From assembly GCA_010093635.1 (NCBI GenBank), contig MU006778.1, positions 500,412 to 564,411 of the forward strand: a stretch of DNA of 64,000 nt, written 5' to 3'. Both the position numbers and the translations under genes were made by a program. The notes below the pieces were generated by a model that had not been told where the DNA came from, searched no databases, and saw only the letters and a program-made list of their open reading frames with translations. Source of the DNA: Massarina eburnea CBS 473.64. Its lineage: Eukaryota; Ascomycota; Dothideomycetes; Pleosporales; Massarinaceae. Below, piece after piece: positions 21,623 through 33,296 of this stretch. Position 1 is the first letter of the stretch; every line of letters starts with the position of its first letter.

Positions 21623-23850
21623 TTACCAGCACTCCCACTTCTGCCCACCCATAGCAACCAAGCGATTGAACAACTCGTCTCGCAATGGCACAGCCGTAAC
21701 CTTGATCTTCTTATCCTCCATACCGTCCATCCCGCCAAAATTTCCCCTTGTAACAATTTCCAGCCCATCAGCGACCCCCCTTCCCATCGCCCATCCAACT
21801 ACCAACTTAGCTTTCCACCCATACCCACCCACTTTCCTCATCTCCTTAATATCACCTACAGGGATACTCCAGATAGGATGCAGATCTTCTCGCTCATCGG
21901 TCCCAATCTTCTCGATGGTAGAGTCGGTGGAAAAGGCGACGCAGGGGATCGTTGCTTTGGTGGTAATGTAGACATGACCCTTTCCGCCCTTATACCGGGC
22001 TTTGAACTCTATGGGTCCGGAGGTGAGATCAGCGTCCTTCTTGGGCACAGCACCGAGCCGATTTTTCGCATGTTCGAAACCTGCCTTAGCTTTCACTTTG
22101 TCGGTGCCAATGGCAGTTTCAACGCCACCCTTCACTGTCCCGCGGAAGAAATTCACGATCTTACTGCCTTTCTTACCATGTTTAGGGGTTTTCGATGCGT
22201 CGATATCGGCACCGCCAGTTTCATGGGCTGTAGTCGGATCGTGCGCCATGGCTTCATCAAGCTCTTCTTGAGTCGCGTTGAGAGGCCAGTCTGCGCCTGT
22301 TGCTCGAAGATCTTCTTCGCTAACCCCAGCGGGCATATCTGGGGGTGGGGTGGAGATGTGGGGTGGTGGGGGAAGAGGTGCTTTATTTGCTTCGCCGATG
22401 CGGAGGAGAGTGATGGTGAGCTGTGCGTTTGTGGGCACGCCTTTAAGCACAGTATTTCGGAGTTCGAGCAATTTCTGCCAATTCGGGAATTTGCGATTGA
22501 GACGATCGAGACCGCGTGTGATGATGGGATCACCGAAGAAACCGAAACCGACGCTGAACGTCATACCTTTGGTGAACATGTAAGAGGAGACGAAGAGGGA
22601 AGTAAGGAGAAGTGGGAGGATGAGGGCGGCGAGACGGAGGCGGTAACGATCTTTCGGAAAGGGAGCAGTAGGTGAGAGTGCACTATTAAAATCAGTAAGA
22701 ATAATGAGGAAATAGTGTAATGGACGTACTTGGCAAATCGCTCCCAGGTATCAGTCGCATCGGCGATACCGTGCATGATAGGTCGCATCTGCGTCCACAT
22801 CGCTGTCTCCATCGGCACCTTTGTTTTGTCATGCTTCGGAGCCCCACCACTCGCCTTCTCCTTCGCATCCGCTGCTCCAACCGCGATAGATGTCGGATCT
22901 GGTACTGCATTCGCGGGCTCACCATCCTCTGACGGTGGCTCGCCCTGTGGATGTTTTCCCGTAGCACTGGACAAAGCCACAGAAGCAATTCCATTGACAA
23001 AGTTACTCGCTTCCTGCTCAACCGCTTCGCCCTTGTGATTTTCAGGGGCACCGGTAGCACTATCGTGACTCCCTAGTGTCCCTGACTTTGGCTTTTGCAC
23101 GCCTCCGGTCTTACCAGAGACTAGTGCTATGGGCGCGGGTGGGAACATGATGGGTCGAGCAGGCGGATAGGCGATTAGAGCGAGGATTGTGATGGTTACG
23201 AGGGGCATGATGAGATCTAATACCCAGGCGATATAATAGGCGGTGCAGAACCAGGCTGTACGGCGTGTTTCGCGCCATGACCGGAGTCGAACAATGTGCT
23301 TTATGAATGCCATCAGACTGATGCCCTGTAATGGTATAAGTAGGGTTGCGTAGCGATCTTCCAGCCCGAGCGCTCACAATAGTCATGTAGAGGCGTTCAA
23401 TGTTGCTACGGAGTTTGTCCGGTGAGAATTCCTCCTCGTCTGCAATGTTCAAGTCAAGACCGCCAGGGGGTGCGTTTGGGATCTCTTTGACATGGTACAT
23501 TTGCTAGCACACATATTAGCATTTCTCATATACAAGCTCAAGAACATCCTACACACCTTATTAAATCGCCTGACCAGCATCCAAAGCTCTTCATTTGCCA
23601 AACCCCCGACCAGTGGATTAGCAACCTGTTCCTTAGGCTCATTCCACCCTAAATTGGCCACCTCTTCCTCATGTACCTCCTGCGCAGCGCCCACTTCCTC
23701 TCCTACCCCCAATGGCGCGTTCGCAGCCTCCATAGCCAGCGCATGGCTATCCGTAGGCTGATCCATCATCGTAGGTGTAGTATCTTCGACTTTCGTAGGA
23801 TCTTCTGCCGGAATAGGCAGAAGATCTTTGTACACGGCCCCGGTGGCCAT
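21623..23850 (-). CDS. DUF3292 family integral membrane protein
   Basis: Four minus-strand exons (23850-23557, 23503-23378, 23325-22730, 22682-21623) give 691 aa. The N-terminus is acidic and Pro-rich; residues about 80-140 hold a conserved helical block (ANEELWMLVRRFNK, then NIERLYMTI). A hydrophobic hairpin follows (WVLDLIMPLVTITILALIAY, about residues 175-205), then a low-complexity Ala/Glu/Gly-rich linker. A second hydrophobic segment (LAALILPLLLTSLFVSSYMF, about 350-370) precedes GMTFSVGFGFFGDPI and the conserved C-terminal domain ending in LVAMGGQKWECW. This order matches fungal DUF3292 proteins of unknown function. The first ATG at 23850 is clean. The three introns are 47-53 nt. Confidence 0.85.
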
Positions 23851-24701
23851 GATTGCTAGAAATACGAAGCCAAAGGGTCAAAATAGGAAAGGAATAGGTT
23901 TGAGGAGAAGAAACGTGTATCAGACGGGGCCTGTTTATCAAAGGAATGACAATGGTGGATGAATACCCGTGCATTGCGTCATTGGCGCATGTGCAAGCCA
24001 CACCATCATCCTGATCCATGACGGAGATCCTGTATTGCTGGGTGAACATCGATGCCTCATTGTTATTACGTCCTCACTCAGTCTTGAAAAAGCGAATGGA
24101 CGGGCAATTATTGGGCCTTTTGCATAAACAATATTGACACACTCAGACCTAAAATGACGGGGTCGTCTCCGAAAAGGACGTTTGCGTAAGTGGTACTTCG
24201 TAGTCCCGTCAGGATGGGCGAGACATCTCGCTTATCGATACCGGATTCAGATCTAACGATCGCGATCGACATTTCCCCAGATCCTGTCACGTGCCTATTC
24301 ATCCTTCAAGCGCACCACCGTCTGCCTACAGGAAGCGGAACCAGAACATGTACACCAATTCATACACCGATTCTATAATCGTATACCACCGTGAAGTCCT
24401 ACTGCCACCTCTGTGCAAATGACCATATATTCGTGAAACCTTTTGCAAACAATGAGACTCCAAGAGTTCCGGAATTGGGAATCGTGATAACGGCTTCCAA
24501 GAAGATACCGAGCTCATGAATTCATGTGAAGATTTCTAGGTGCTATAGTGGCAAAGTCAACTAAAACGTTGGATATGCAATCGAAACGAACAGGCTAGCC
24601 GAAGCACGCACTGTTCGAAACCCGTGAACGCCACCGAAGCCAGCACACCGCCCTGATCATGTACCGTTTGACCACCGTAATTGGAACCGAAAGGCTCTTG
24701 C
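23851..24701. other. Intergenic region upstream of DUF3292 gene
   Basis: No gene is supported; it contains the DUF3292 promoter (gene on the minus strand) and the 3' flank of the next minus-strand gene. Short frames at 24108-24302 and 24326-24517 show no features. Confidence 0.5.
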
Positions 24702-26531
24702 CTAATCGAAGTTGAGAACCTTGTCGTTCTCTCCATCACCAAAGTCCAGCATATCGTCGTCACCGCCAGCGCTTGTACCTCGCTCACTATACTCCCCCCC
24801 CTCCTCATCATCCTCGCTCTCATCGCCTGTAGCCTCGTCATCACTCTCCAGACCCTGATCTAGGCCCTGGCAGTTCCTGGCCTCCCACAGCGCAAGCTGG
24901 TAACGCAAGTACATCTTGTTCGGAGCCGGGGTGATTCCCTTCTTCTTGATCATATCCCTCAACTCATTGTGGGTAAATTCGGTATCTGCATCATTCAATG
25001 CCTCCAACAATTCATCCTTGTCGCCTTCGACCTCAAGGCCACGATGAGCGCACAGGAGCTCAAGGTCGTCGAGGTTGAGGTCGGCACGAGGGTCCGGACT
25101 GTTTGCATCGATGCCTTGAAGTGCTGTCTTGCTGTAGAGTTTCTCCTGGCGATCCTTTCGTGTCTTGTTGCGCTCGGCCTTCTTCTTGTCGGCTTCGATC
25201 CTAGCCTTGCGTTCGTTCTTCTTATGCATATTCTCCTCTGCTTTCTGCGATTTGAGTTGGTTCTTGACCGCGCGCATAACAGCTCGATTGGCCTTGTCTT
25301 TGGCTTCAAAGTTGCGCTTAGCTGCCGTGTCCGCAGACTTCTTTGCTTGTCGGGCCTTGGCATCATCCTTGATCCTACGCGCATCCGCTTTCTTCTTCTC
25401 TTTGGCTGCATGCTCTTTGGCCCGCTCGAGCTCGCGCTTGGTGATGAACGCATCCATCTCAGCGCGACGGGCCATAGGATCATCGTCTATGTCGGAGGGG
25501 ATCTTGGCCGTACCATCAATGATGGAGATGTACCTGTCAGAGCAGGCAGTGGCGCTGAAGATGGCATTTTTGTTAAGACGACGCATGAAATCAGACACTT
25601 TGCGGAAACGCCAGGCGCGGAGACGCTCCATCTCATAGCGGATTTCGATGTCAGCTAGTTCATACGCACGCAAGAGCAGTTGGTCCTGGAGGTCGGGTTA
25701 GTATGCTGTTTTATAGTAAATGAAAGGTCGGTGCTTACATCATCCTGCTTCCACTCCATATATCCCTCCTTCAAAAGGTAGTCTACATGCTCGGCCTGGG
25801 CTTGGCGAATCCGCACAATCCTCGTGCTAATACTCTTCATGTCGTATCTAACTCTGCCATCCCTAGCAAGCTTCTCCGCAATCTGGCGATCACTGTACCC
25901 CTTCTCCCTCATGTCCATCATCAGTTCATCGTCCGAATCGAGATCAGCGGATACTTTCTTGTGGTAGGCTGCGAGAGTACTGCCCTTTTCGCGGTTGCGA
26001 CGACCGAAAGTGCCGGGAACACGAGAGGGTTGGCTCTTGATAACCTCGGCCTCCTCCCCCTCTAGTACAAGGAAGGAATTGCCTTCGTCATACTTGGAGC
26101 GGAGGTCGGAGCGCTGCGCGGCCTTGGTGCTACGGCTGAAGAACGCGGGCCTGGCACGCTTGGGGGCTGGACCAGTTGAGTAGTCGACATCTGGCGTATG
26201 AACATGGACGTCGTCGTAGCCTTGGAGAACGAAGTCATCGTCATCCTCCTAGAAAGTCAACAAATGTCCGGGGCTAGTTCTAAACGCCACAGTGGTAGTT
26301 GGAATCTTACCTCTATGCCGCCATCCGTACCGTCGGGATTGAAGCCATCATCTTCGCCATCCAAGTCGTCGTTCAAGCCGTCCTTGAAGTCGTCGTCGAC
26401 GTTGAATGTGTCGCTAGCCTCAGACCCGAAGTCCATCGCGTCGTCTATTCCATCATTGTCTGAACGGCCATCAGGATACGTCATATGCATAATGTTTCTA
26501 TGTACTTACCGCCTAGATCAAGGTCAGACAT
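24702..26531 (-). CDS. Predicted nuclear protein with helix-turn-helix-like block (DUF7626-like)
   Basis: Four minus-strand exons (26531-26510, 26459-26311, 26248-25739, 25685-24702) give 554 aa. The N-terminal ~75 residues are Asp-rich and end in DDDDFVLQGYDD. Residues about 155-200 form a helix-turn-helix-like block (MDMREKGYSDRQIAEKLARD, then KSISTRIVRIRQAQ) resembling Myb/HTH segments of the type used to read DNA. A long Lys/Arg/Ala/Glu-rich coiled coil follows (about 285-420). Near residue 440 is a SAP-like pair of helices (LDDLELLCAHRGLEVEGDKD), and the tail is acidic. PAPKRARP is a candidate nuclear localisation signal. I believe the HTH-like block belongs to a fungal domain of unknown function (DUF7626), but this is from memory of the pattern. 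Function unknown; chromatin or DNA binding is inference. Confidence 0.75.
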
Positions 26532-27284
26532 CTTGTCGACCGACTGCTGCGCTTGAGCTAGATGTGTGTCAGGATAGTCAATTGTGTTGTTCGCGAAATC
26601 GCCTTTACAAAGAAAACGCTTGTGACTTGTTGGCGTGGAAACGCGGTCAAGCACGCCTGCGCCGTTTGTAGTCCTGCGCCTTCACCAAGGTCTAGATACA
26701 CCTCCCACAGTTCGAAAAGGTATTCCTTATCTAAAGGTCTCCTGTTGGGGTCACAAAACGAAGCTGTTATGGGAGAGGTGAGTTGGTGTAGAGTAGACAA
26801 GAAGAGACGGGGATGGGCAGAAGAAGCAGAATAAACAAATGTTGTATGATTCTCTCACCCCATGGCATACAAACGTCCTCGTGTAGCCTTTCTATCATGG
26901 TATATGATATGTATGTTAAAGTGTGGGGAAGGAAAGAACTGAGAGAAGTAGGCAGGATGAGAGACGTGCGAGACTTGAGAGACCATGACTTCGATTGCTA
27001 GCTGGCTACAATATATATGGCCTGTTCGTGAGTATACCAGTCTCTTTACTGCTAGGAATAATGTCTAACGATGCGACATCATCTGGAGGGACGACCGTGA
27101 CACGTGAAGAGTGGCGGTGCTGTGGCGCACATTCTTGAAGTCCATCCCTGCCGATGACGCAACATCGATATGCCAGCAACAGACGAAGCCGACAAAACGG
27201 TCGTCATGCGCTGCCTTTAAGCTACAACCTACGCACTTGAAGGCGAATACTCATTACTACGACTACACAGACAAGGCCTAAACC
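26532..27284. other. Divergent promoter region
   Basis: No gene is supported. It separates the HTH-like gene (minus) from the C-terminally anchored gene (plus). It includes a GACACGTG site near 27098-27105. Confidence 0.5.
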
Positions 27285-28701
27285 ATGTCACTTTCCTACT
27301 TCAATGTCAAGAAGCTGCGGCGACAGTCAAAACAGTCCGACCCTGCTCCTGCTGCCGCCACCACTACCGCTGCCGCTACCGCTACGGAGACTGCGACATC
27401 TCCACCCGCGCCCGCTGTGACCACGCCTGGCGAAGAACCCGCCGCATCGCCCATCCTTGATGACGAAGATCAGAAGTTCCTAGAGCGCCTTGCCGCCATT
27501 TCGCAAGAACCTGAGGGTACGCCACCGCCGCTTCCTGAACGGCCAGCCGTGGTTGTACAGGATGGAGAGAAGAAACGAGGAAGGGACGCCCAGGAGGCTT
27601 TGATGAATGGCGCCGAGAAAGTACCACTGCCTATGAGTCCTCCGGAGGTCACGGTAGACGATACCGATAAGCAGAAGGCGAAAGAGAGCATGACTAGGAA
27701 GAAGAGCGTCATGTCGTACTTCTCCCTTGCGCAAGCCAAGTTCAAGCAGGCGGCTGACAAGGACAAGTCCAAAGAGAGGAAAAAAGAGAAGATATCGGAC
27801 AAGGATCGTCATCAGCTTGCTGATAACCTCCTGGCCGCGGCTGCGGTAGCTAAGACTACCGATCAAAAAGAGGTGGAGAAGGAGAATGCAGACATCACTG
27901 CTATCCTCGACGACTTGAACCTCTCCGCCGTGAACAACCGCGTCTTCTCGTTCACAAAGGAGTCGGAGGAGCTCTTCGCAAAGTTTACGCTCGTACTCAA
28001 AGACATCGTCAACGGTGCACCAACAGCCTACGACGATCTCCAGAAGCTATTTACAGATTATGATAGCCAACTGAAGAAGATGTACGGTGGACTGCCGCCT
28101 TTTCTACAGAACATGGTCAAGAGCCTGCCGGCGAAGATCACAGCGACACTGGGACCCGAGATTCTGGCTGCTCAGGCTGAGAAACCAGGCTTCGATGCGA
28201 AAGCGAAGGCTGCTGGGTCGGCTGGGAAATCGAAGTTCAGGAAGCCCAAGTTGCCGTCTTTGAAGAATTTGTTGACAGTCGAGGGAGCTGTAGCTACGAT
28301 GCTAAGGAGCATTCTCAATTTCTTGAAGTTGCGCTTCCCGGCGGTGCTGACAGGCACGAATGTTGTGATGAGCCTAGCCGTATGCTGTAAGTTCCACCTC
28401 CATGCCCACCAAAGTCTATCTCTGCAGATACTAACGATGTTCAGTACTACTCTTCGTGTTCTGGTACTGTCACAAACGGGGCCGCGAAAGCCGCCTCGAC
28501 AAAGAACGTCTCGCAGCTGAAGGGGCCGGGGATGGAGTGGCTAGCAGCGCCTCTTCGTTCACGGACGACGGCGACTCTGTCTTCGGTAACAAGAAAGCCA
28601 TCGAGGGCGAGGCTTCACGAACAGAGTTGGAAGACATGCCTAGTGTCAGGAATCTTCCGGATCCTGGCAAGGGCAAGGGGAAGGAGAAGGAGCTTGCTTG
28701 A
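27285..28701 (+). CDS. Hypothetical protein with C-terminal membrane segment
   Basis: Two exons (27285-28386, 28445-28701) give 452 aa. The first ~150 residues are disordered (Ala/Thr/Pro-rich, then Lys/Glu-rich). Residues 195-350 are mostly helical (ILDDLNLSAVNNRVFSF, YDDLQKLFTDYDSQLKKMYG, FLQNMVKSLPAKI). A single strong hydrophobic helix (VMSLAVCLLLFVFWY, about residues 360-375), formed across the splice junction, is followed by HKRGRE and ~80 hydrophilic residues. This suggests a single-pass membrane protein with most mass on one side; there is no N-terminal signal peptide. The splice is needed to complete the membrane segment, which supports both exons. I do not recognise the family. Confidence 0.7.
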
Positions 28702-28956
28702 GAAACGGCGCAACGGAGATTTTTTGGCTTCAGATTAATATCCCTTTTGTGTATGTCTTTTAATAATACTTGGAACGAAAGCGTCACGAACAATGGCTTT
28801 GGTAGCTACGAAATACACAAGTAAACATGAATCCTACGAAAATCCGAATGTGACATCCCCACCAACCTCGGCAGCGTAGACGTCATAGCTCCCACCTCAA
28901 ACTTTCCATCCGATAGCCTCCAGCACCACCGCCATCTACCACTCACATTCTTGACC

Positions 28957-30168
28957 ATGGCATCGTCACTCTTCGCAAGAGCATCACGGCCAGCAGCTCA
29001 ATGCCTCCGCCAACGTCCTCTGCGTTGCATACCCATCCTGTCGCAACAGCGCTGCATCTCCGCCTACGGGTATGAGCAAGCCAAAGCCCTCATATTGTCC
29101 GACTATGGCGATCCGTCGTCGGTCCTCTCCCTACACTCGCATTCCATCTCCCCACCCCACGGCGACCTAATGACGCTCCGCTTCATCGCGTCGCCCATCA
29201 ATCCCGCCGACATAAACCAGATCCAGGGTGTCTACCCTTCGAAACCCACCTTCACAACGTCCCTCGGCACCGCGAAACCAATCGCAGTCGCGGGAAATGA
29301 GGGCGTCGCCAAGATTATAAACCTAGGCGACAAAGCGAAGAAAGAAGGCTTCCAGAAGGGCGACTGGGTGATCATGACAGGACCCGGTTTCGGAACATGG
29401 CGGACACACGCGTCAGCTACACCATCACAGGTTTTCAAGCTCGACGAAAGTATGCGCGAGGGTATCTCGCCCGTACAGGCTGGCACCGTCAGCATAAACC
29501 CCTGCACGGCATACCAGATGCTGAAGGGCTTCGCCTCTCTCCAGAAGGGCGATTGGTTCATACAAAACGGCGCAAACTCTGGCGTCGGCCGCGCAGCGAT
29601 ACAGCTGGGCAGTGAGTGGGGGTACAAGAGCATCAATATCATACGAGAGCGGGAGGACAAAGCATCCGAGGAAAAGCTCAAGGAGAGGTTAAAGGAAATG
29701 GGTGCGGATGTCGTCATCACAGATGCAGAATTGCAATCACAGGGCATAAAAGACCAGGCCAAAGAATGGACAAACGGAGGCCGCGATCCGATCCGACTCG
29801 CGCTCAACTGCGTGAATGGAAAAGCTGCCACCGCCATGGCGAAACTGCTTGACTCGAACGCACACTTCGTTACCTACGGCGCCATGTCGAAACAACCACT
29901 CACCATCCCGGCCTCTATGCTCATCTTCAAGGATATACACTTTCACGGCTTTTGGGTGAGCAGATGGGGACAGAGCCATCCTCAGGACAAGAAGAGTGCG
30001 GTGGCAGAGGTGCTAGAGATGGTGAGGAGAGGTAAGTTCTGGGACGGTCCGGCCGACACCATCCAGTGGGGGCGGGAGACGAAAGGGGAGGAGCTCATTG
30101 CAAAGGTCAAGGATACTTTGGAGGGATACCGGGAAGGGAAGGGGGTTTTTGTTTTCGGGGAGACGTAG
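28957..30168 (+). CDS. ETR1: Enoyl-[acyl-carrier-protein] reductase, mitochondrial (2-enoyl thioester reductase)
   Basis: A single exon encodes 403 aa of the ETR1/MECR type, the NADPH-dependent enoyl thioester reductase that completes each cycle of mitochondrial fatty acid synthesis (lipoic acid precursor supply). The first ~37 residues (SLFARASRPAAQCLRQRP and on) are basic, Ser/Ala-rich and free of acids, a typical mitochondrial targeting sequence. The catalytic domain shows RFIASPINPADINQIQGVYP with the conserved N-Q-x-x-G-x-Y region, VAGNEGVAKI, and the nucleotide-binding loop QNGANSGVGRAAIQLG. YGAMSKQP and FHGFWVSRW near the C-terminus are family hallmarks. Length equals that of fungal ETR1. 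The ATG at 28957 is chosen as the first one in frame; the gene starts 255 bp after the preceding stop. Confidence 0.93.
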   Translation: MASSLFARASRPAAQCLRQRPLRCIPILSQQRCISAYGYEQAKALILSDYGDPSSVLSLHSHSISPPHGDLMTLRFIASPINPADINQIQGVYPSKPTFTTSLGTAKPIAVAGNEGVAKIINLGDKAKKEGFQKGDWVIMTGPGFGTWRTHASATPSQVFKLDESMREGISPVQAGTVSINPCTAYQMLKGFASLQKGDWFIQNGANSGVGRAAIQLGSEWGYKSINIIREREDKASEEKLKERLKEMGADVVITDAELQSQGIKDQAKEWTNGGRDPIRLALNCVNGKAATAMAKLLDSNAHFVTYGAMSKQPLTIPASMLIFKDIHFHGFWVSRWGQSHPQDKKSAVAEVLEMVRRGKFWDGPADTIQWGRETKGEELIAKVKDTLEGYREGKGVFVFGET

Positions 30169-30481
30169 AGAGTACGATGATGGTTTGGAAATTGTAGAAT
30201 ACCAAGACCATGTACGAAAGGTCCATTGAAAGAATATCTAACATCAGAGATCAGAATATCAAAACCTTGTAGACATGTGTATTAATTTCCACGAATGGAA
30301 TGTCGTGGCTTGATGTAATACGGATCGTCGGTAGTACAATCGACCCCGCCTGCGATACGAAGTCGGTAATACCTTCCAGGACTACTATACCCTATCACTT
30401 AAGCAAGTTCTTATCTTCACACCTACCTACACCTGCACCAACGCTACTCTCATCCGAACAACAGTTTTCCGCCTCAAAGAA
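30169..30481. other. Promoter of cytochrome P450 gene
   Basis: Between the co-oriented ETR1 and P450 genes (313 bp); no gene and no specific motif seen. Confidence 0.5.
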
Positions 30482-32172
30482 ATGCTCCCAAACGAAGTCC
30501 TCCGACAACTCCTCCCTCTCTTCGGACTCGGCATCGCGTACTACGTCCTCGGAGTCGTGAGACAATACTTTCGTCTGCGTCAATTCAAAGGACCGCCGAC
30601 GAGCGGATGGAGTTGGTGGTGGCATTCGCGGGCGGTACTTTCGGGGGCTTCCCATCGATGGTACAGCGAAGCCACCGAAAGCTACGGACCCATTGCCCGC
30701 GTCGCGCCGAACCTCCTCGTCACGTCGGATGCTGATGTGTGGGCACGGGTTACTTCGGTGAGGAGCCAGTATACGCGAGCGCCGTGGTATTATCACGCGG
30801 CGAGGTTTGAGACGGGTAAGGATAATGTGTTTACCGAGTGTGATAATGGGAGGCATGATGCGAGGAGGAAGAAGATGGCTTCGGCGGTAGGAAAGTTCGA
30901 TTTCGAGGACATGGAAGGAGATGGTGGCTGATTAGTGGTGTAGTATGCTGGGAAGGAAAATCCGGGTCTGGAGGCCTCGATTGATAGGCATGTTAAAGAG
31001 CTTGTGCAGTTGATTGGGAGGAAATATGCTGCACCGGCAGACTCTACCAAATCGAACAAACCTATGGACCTAGCTACCAAGATTCAATTGTGAGTGACCC
31101 CTGGGTAGATACATACTGCAGCATTTAGCATGGCTCCGATGCAATCATAAACTTCACCAATCACTGACGCCGTACTCCAAGCTTCACACTCGACGTGATC
31201 AGCGACATCGGCACCGGCCACGCGTTCGGCGACCTCCAAGCTGACTCGGACGTACACTCCTACATCGCCTCATCCGAGCTCGGTCTCCGCATAAGCAACC
31301 AAGCCTACGGGCTCGGCACCTCTTGGCTTTCCGAGATCCCCATACTTGGGAAAGCCATTAGTCCCTCCGAGAAGGATGCTTCGGGTTTCGGCCGCATGAT
31401 GCACGAGGTACGCAAAACGGTTAGTTCTCGAATCACGAGGTCCACGTCGGAGAAGTCGGATATGGTGGCTTCGTTCATCCGCCATGGGGTTTCCGGTGAC
31501 GATTTGTTTCAGGAGGTCTTTGAACAGATACTTGCTGGGAGTGATACGACTGCTGCAGCGATTAGGATCACGCTGTTGTATGTTATGAGTCATCCGAGGG
31601 TGTATAAGAAGCTACAGGCGGAGATTGATAGCGTTGTGAAGGAAGGGAGGGTTGAGGATGTTGTATCGGATGTTGAGGCGAGGCGATTACCGTATTTGGC
31701 TGCGGTGGTGAGGGAGGGGATGAGGATACATCCACCCGTCGTCAACCTCTTTGCGCGCGTGGTTCCAAAGGACGGTGATGTCGTCAAGTTGTCAACCGGA
31801 GAAGAAGTCTTCATTCCCGGGGAGACGATGATCGGGTACGCGGGCTGGAGTATGCATAGGCATAACAGGGCTGTATATGGCGACGATACGGATGTCTTTC
31901 GACCCGAGAGGTGGATTGTTGACCAGAGTAAGGAGGTAGAGAAGGAGAGGTTGGTGAGAATGACAAGGGTAAATGACCTGGTGTTCGGACAGGGACGATG
32001 GGGATGTCTGGGAAAAGTGGTGGCGTTGACGGAGATGCACAAGGTTATTTTCGAACTCCTGAGACATTTTGAACTGGGGATTAGCAGACCCGCGGAGCCG
32101 TGGAAGGTCTGGGAAAGTCTGGGGTTGTGGGATATAAAGGAGTTTTGGGTGGATGTGGTTGAGAGGGAATGA
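30482..32172 (+). CDS. Cytochrome P450 monooxygenase
   Basis: Three exons (30482-30886, 30944-31089, 31182-32172) give 513 aa. The N-terminus is a membrane anchor (LLPLFGLGIAYYVLGVV) followed by FKGPPTSGW, as in microsomal P450s. Conserved parts in order: the C-helix region ARRKKMASAYAGKEN (completed across intron 1), I-helix ILAGSDTTAAAI, K-helix ExxR in VVREGMRIHPP, FRPERW, and the heme loop FGQGRWGCLG with Cys459. The first donor is GTAGGA and the second acceptor ends CCAAG, both acceptable. The sequence belongs to the large fungal group that includes pisatin demethylase- and benzoate hydroxylase-like enzymes, but substrate cannot be inferred. It converges with the aldo/keto reductase 149 bp downstream; no other tailoring or backbone genes adjoin, so a metabolite cluster is not indicated. 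Confidence 0.93.
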
Positions 32173-32321
32173 GACTGCTCATCTTGAATTCATTGTGGTT
32201 AGGAACATACCGTCCTATGTTTTGGTATCATTGTATCCTCATCAAACGCCAGCCGTGAAGATACACAAAAACGCGCCACCCATCCAGCACTATATGCCTA
32301 CAGCTTCCACTTGACAAGCAG

Positions 32322-33296
32322 TTAAGCCTCGTCCGCCCAAACATCGTAACCGAAAGTATCCTTCATATTGACAAACCTTGTGTGCCTTCCCTTAGCCACA
32401 CTGTTGACAGCCTCGAAGTCCTCGTCGTTCAGCTCGGGAATCAACCAGTTGCTGTCAATACGCTTCGGTGTTGAGCTCTTGGGCAGGACAACGTATCCCC
32501 TTCTTAATCCCCACGCAAGCAGGACTTGGGCAAGATCGTGTCCCCTCCGATCAGCGACCTCGTTCAAAGTCTTGTCGGTGCGCACCTTCTCGCCAGTGTT
32601 GGGGACCTGGTTCTGAGAGCCCAGAGGGGAGTACGCAGCGGGCAGGATATCGTTCTTCAGGCAGAACTCGACGAGTTCGGTGTTGGGCAGGAAGGGATGG
32701 ACTTCGACCTGGTTGACCATCGGCTTGACCTCGGCCAACTTGAGGAGTTTCTGAAGGCCCTCGATGGTCCAGTTCGAAACGCCGATGGCCTTGGCCTTAC
32801 CAGACCGGTAGATTTCTTCCACGGCCCGCCATGTCGGTTCCGGGTTCTCGGTCAAGTCCTTCTTGATTACGTACTTGCCATCAGCACCGATCTTGGGCAT
32901 GTTCTTCTCGTCCTTCTCGGCGGCAATGGGCCAGTGCACGAGGAACAGATCGATGTACTCGAGTCCGAGTTTCTCCAGCGAGTTCTGGAAACTCCACTTC
33001 ACTTCCTCGGGCTCGTGCAGGTGGTTCCATACTTTGGTGCAGACAAAGATGTCGGAGCGCTTGACGGAGGAGTTAGAGGCAAGGAAGTCGCGGATGGCGT
33101 CACCGACTTCGGTTTCGTTCTGGTAGAACCATGCGCAGTCGAGATGGCGATAGCCGGTCTTGAGGGCGTGGGTGACGGCCGCGTACGTCTCGCCCGAGGC
33201 GCCTTCGTTGGCAAAGGTGCCAAAGCCGACGGCCGGGATAGTAACGCCGTTGCTGAGGGTGTAGGTCTTCGCGTTGGCGAGGGGTGCGCTGCCCAT
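32322..33296 (-). CDS. Aldo/keto reductase (GCY1/glycerol dehydrogenase-like)
   Basis: A single exon encodes 324 aa of the NADP-dependent aldo/keto reductase superfamily. The catalytic tetrad is complete: Asp53 and Tyr58 in HLDCAWFYQNE, Lys88 in CTKVWNH and His121 in LFLVHWP. Family blocks IGVSNWTIEGL and MVNQVEVHPFL, and the cofactor-binding VVLPKSSTPKRIDSN, are all present. It resembles fungal glycerol/xylose-type reductases that reduce small aldehydes or oxidise glycerol in the cytosol. The ATG at 33296 gives the usual N-terminus (TYTLSNGVTIPAVGFGTF). No frameshift or missing motif is seen. Confidence 0.93.
   Translation of the reverse strand: MGSAPLANAKTYTLSNGVTIPAVGFGTFANEGASGETYAAVTHALKTGYRHLDCAWFYQNETEVGDAIRDFLASNSSVKRSDIFVCTKVWNHLHEPEEVKWSFQNSLEKLGLEYIDLFLVHWPIAAEKDEKNMPKIGADGKYVIKKDLTENPEPTWRAVEEIYRSGKAKAIGVSNWTIEGLQKLLKLAEVKPMVNQVEVHPFLPNTELVEFCLKNDILPAAYSPLGSQNQVPNTGEKVRTDKTLNEVADRRGHDLAQVLLAWGLRRGYVVLPKSSTPKRIDSNWLIPELNDEDFEAVNSVAKGRHTRFVNMKDTFGYDVWADEA

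Noticed and set aside
30482..33296. P450, aldo/keto reductase and ETR1 as a secondary-metabolite cluster
   Set aside because: No polyketide synthase, NRPS, terpene cyclase or pathway regulator is present. ETR1 is a housekeeping mitochondrial enzyme and the P450/AKR pair is convergent, not co-directional.
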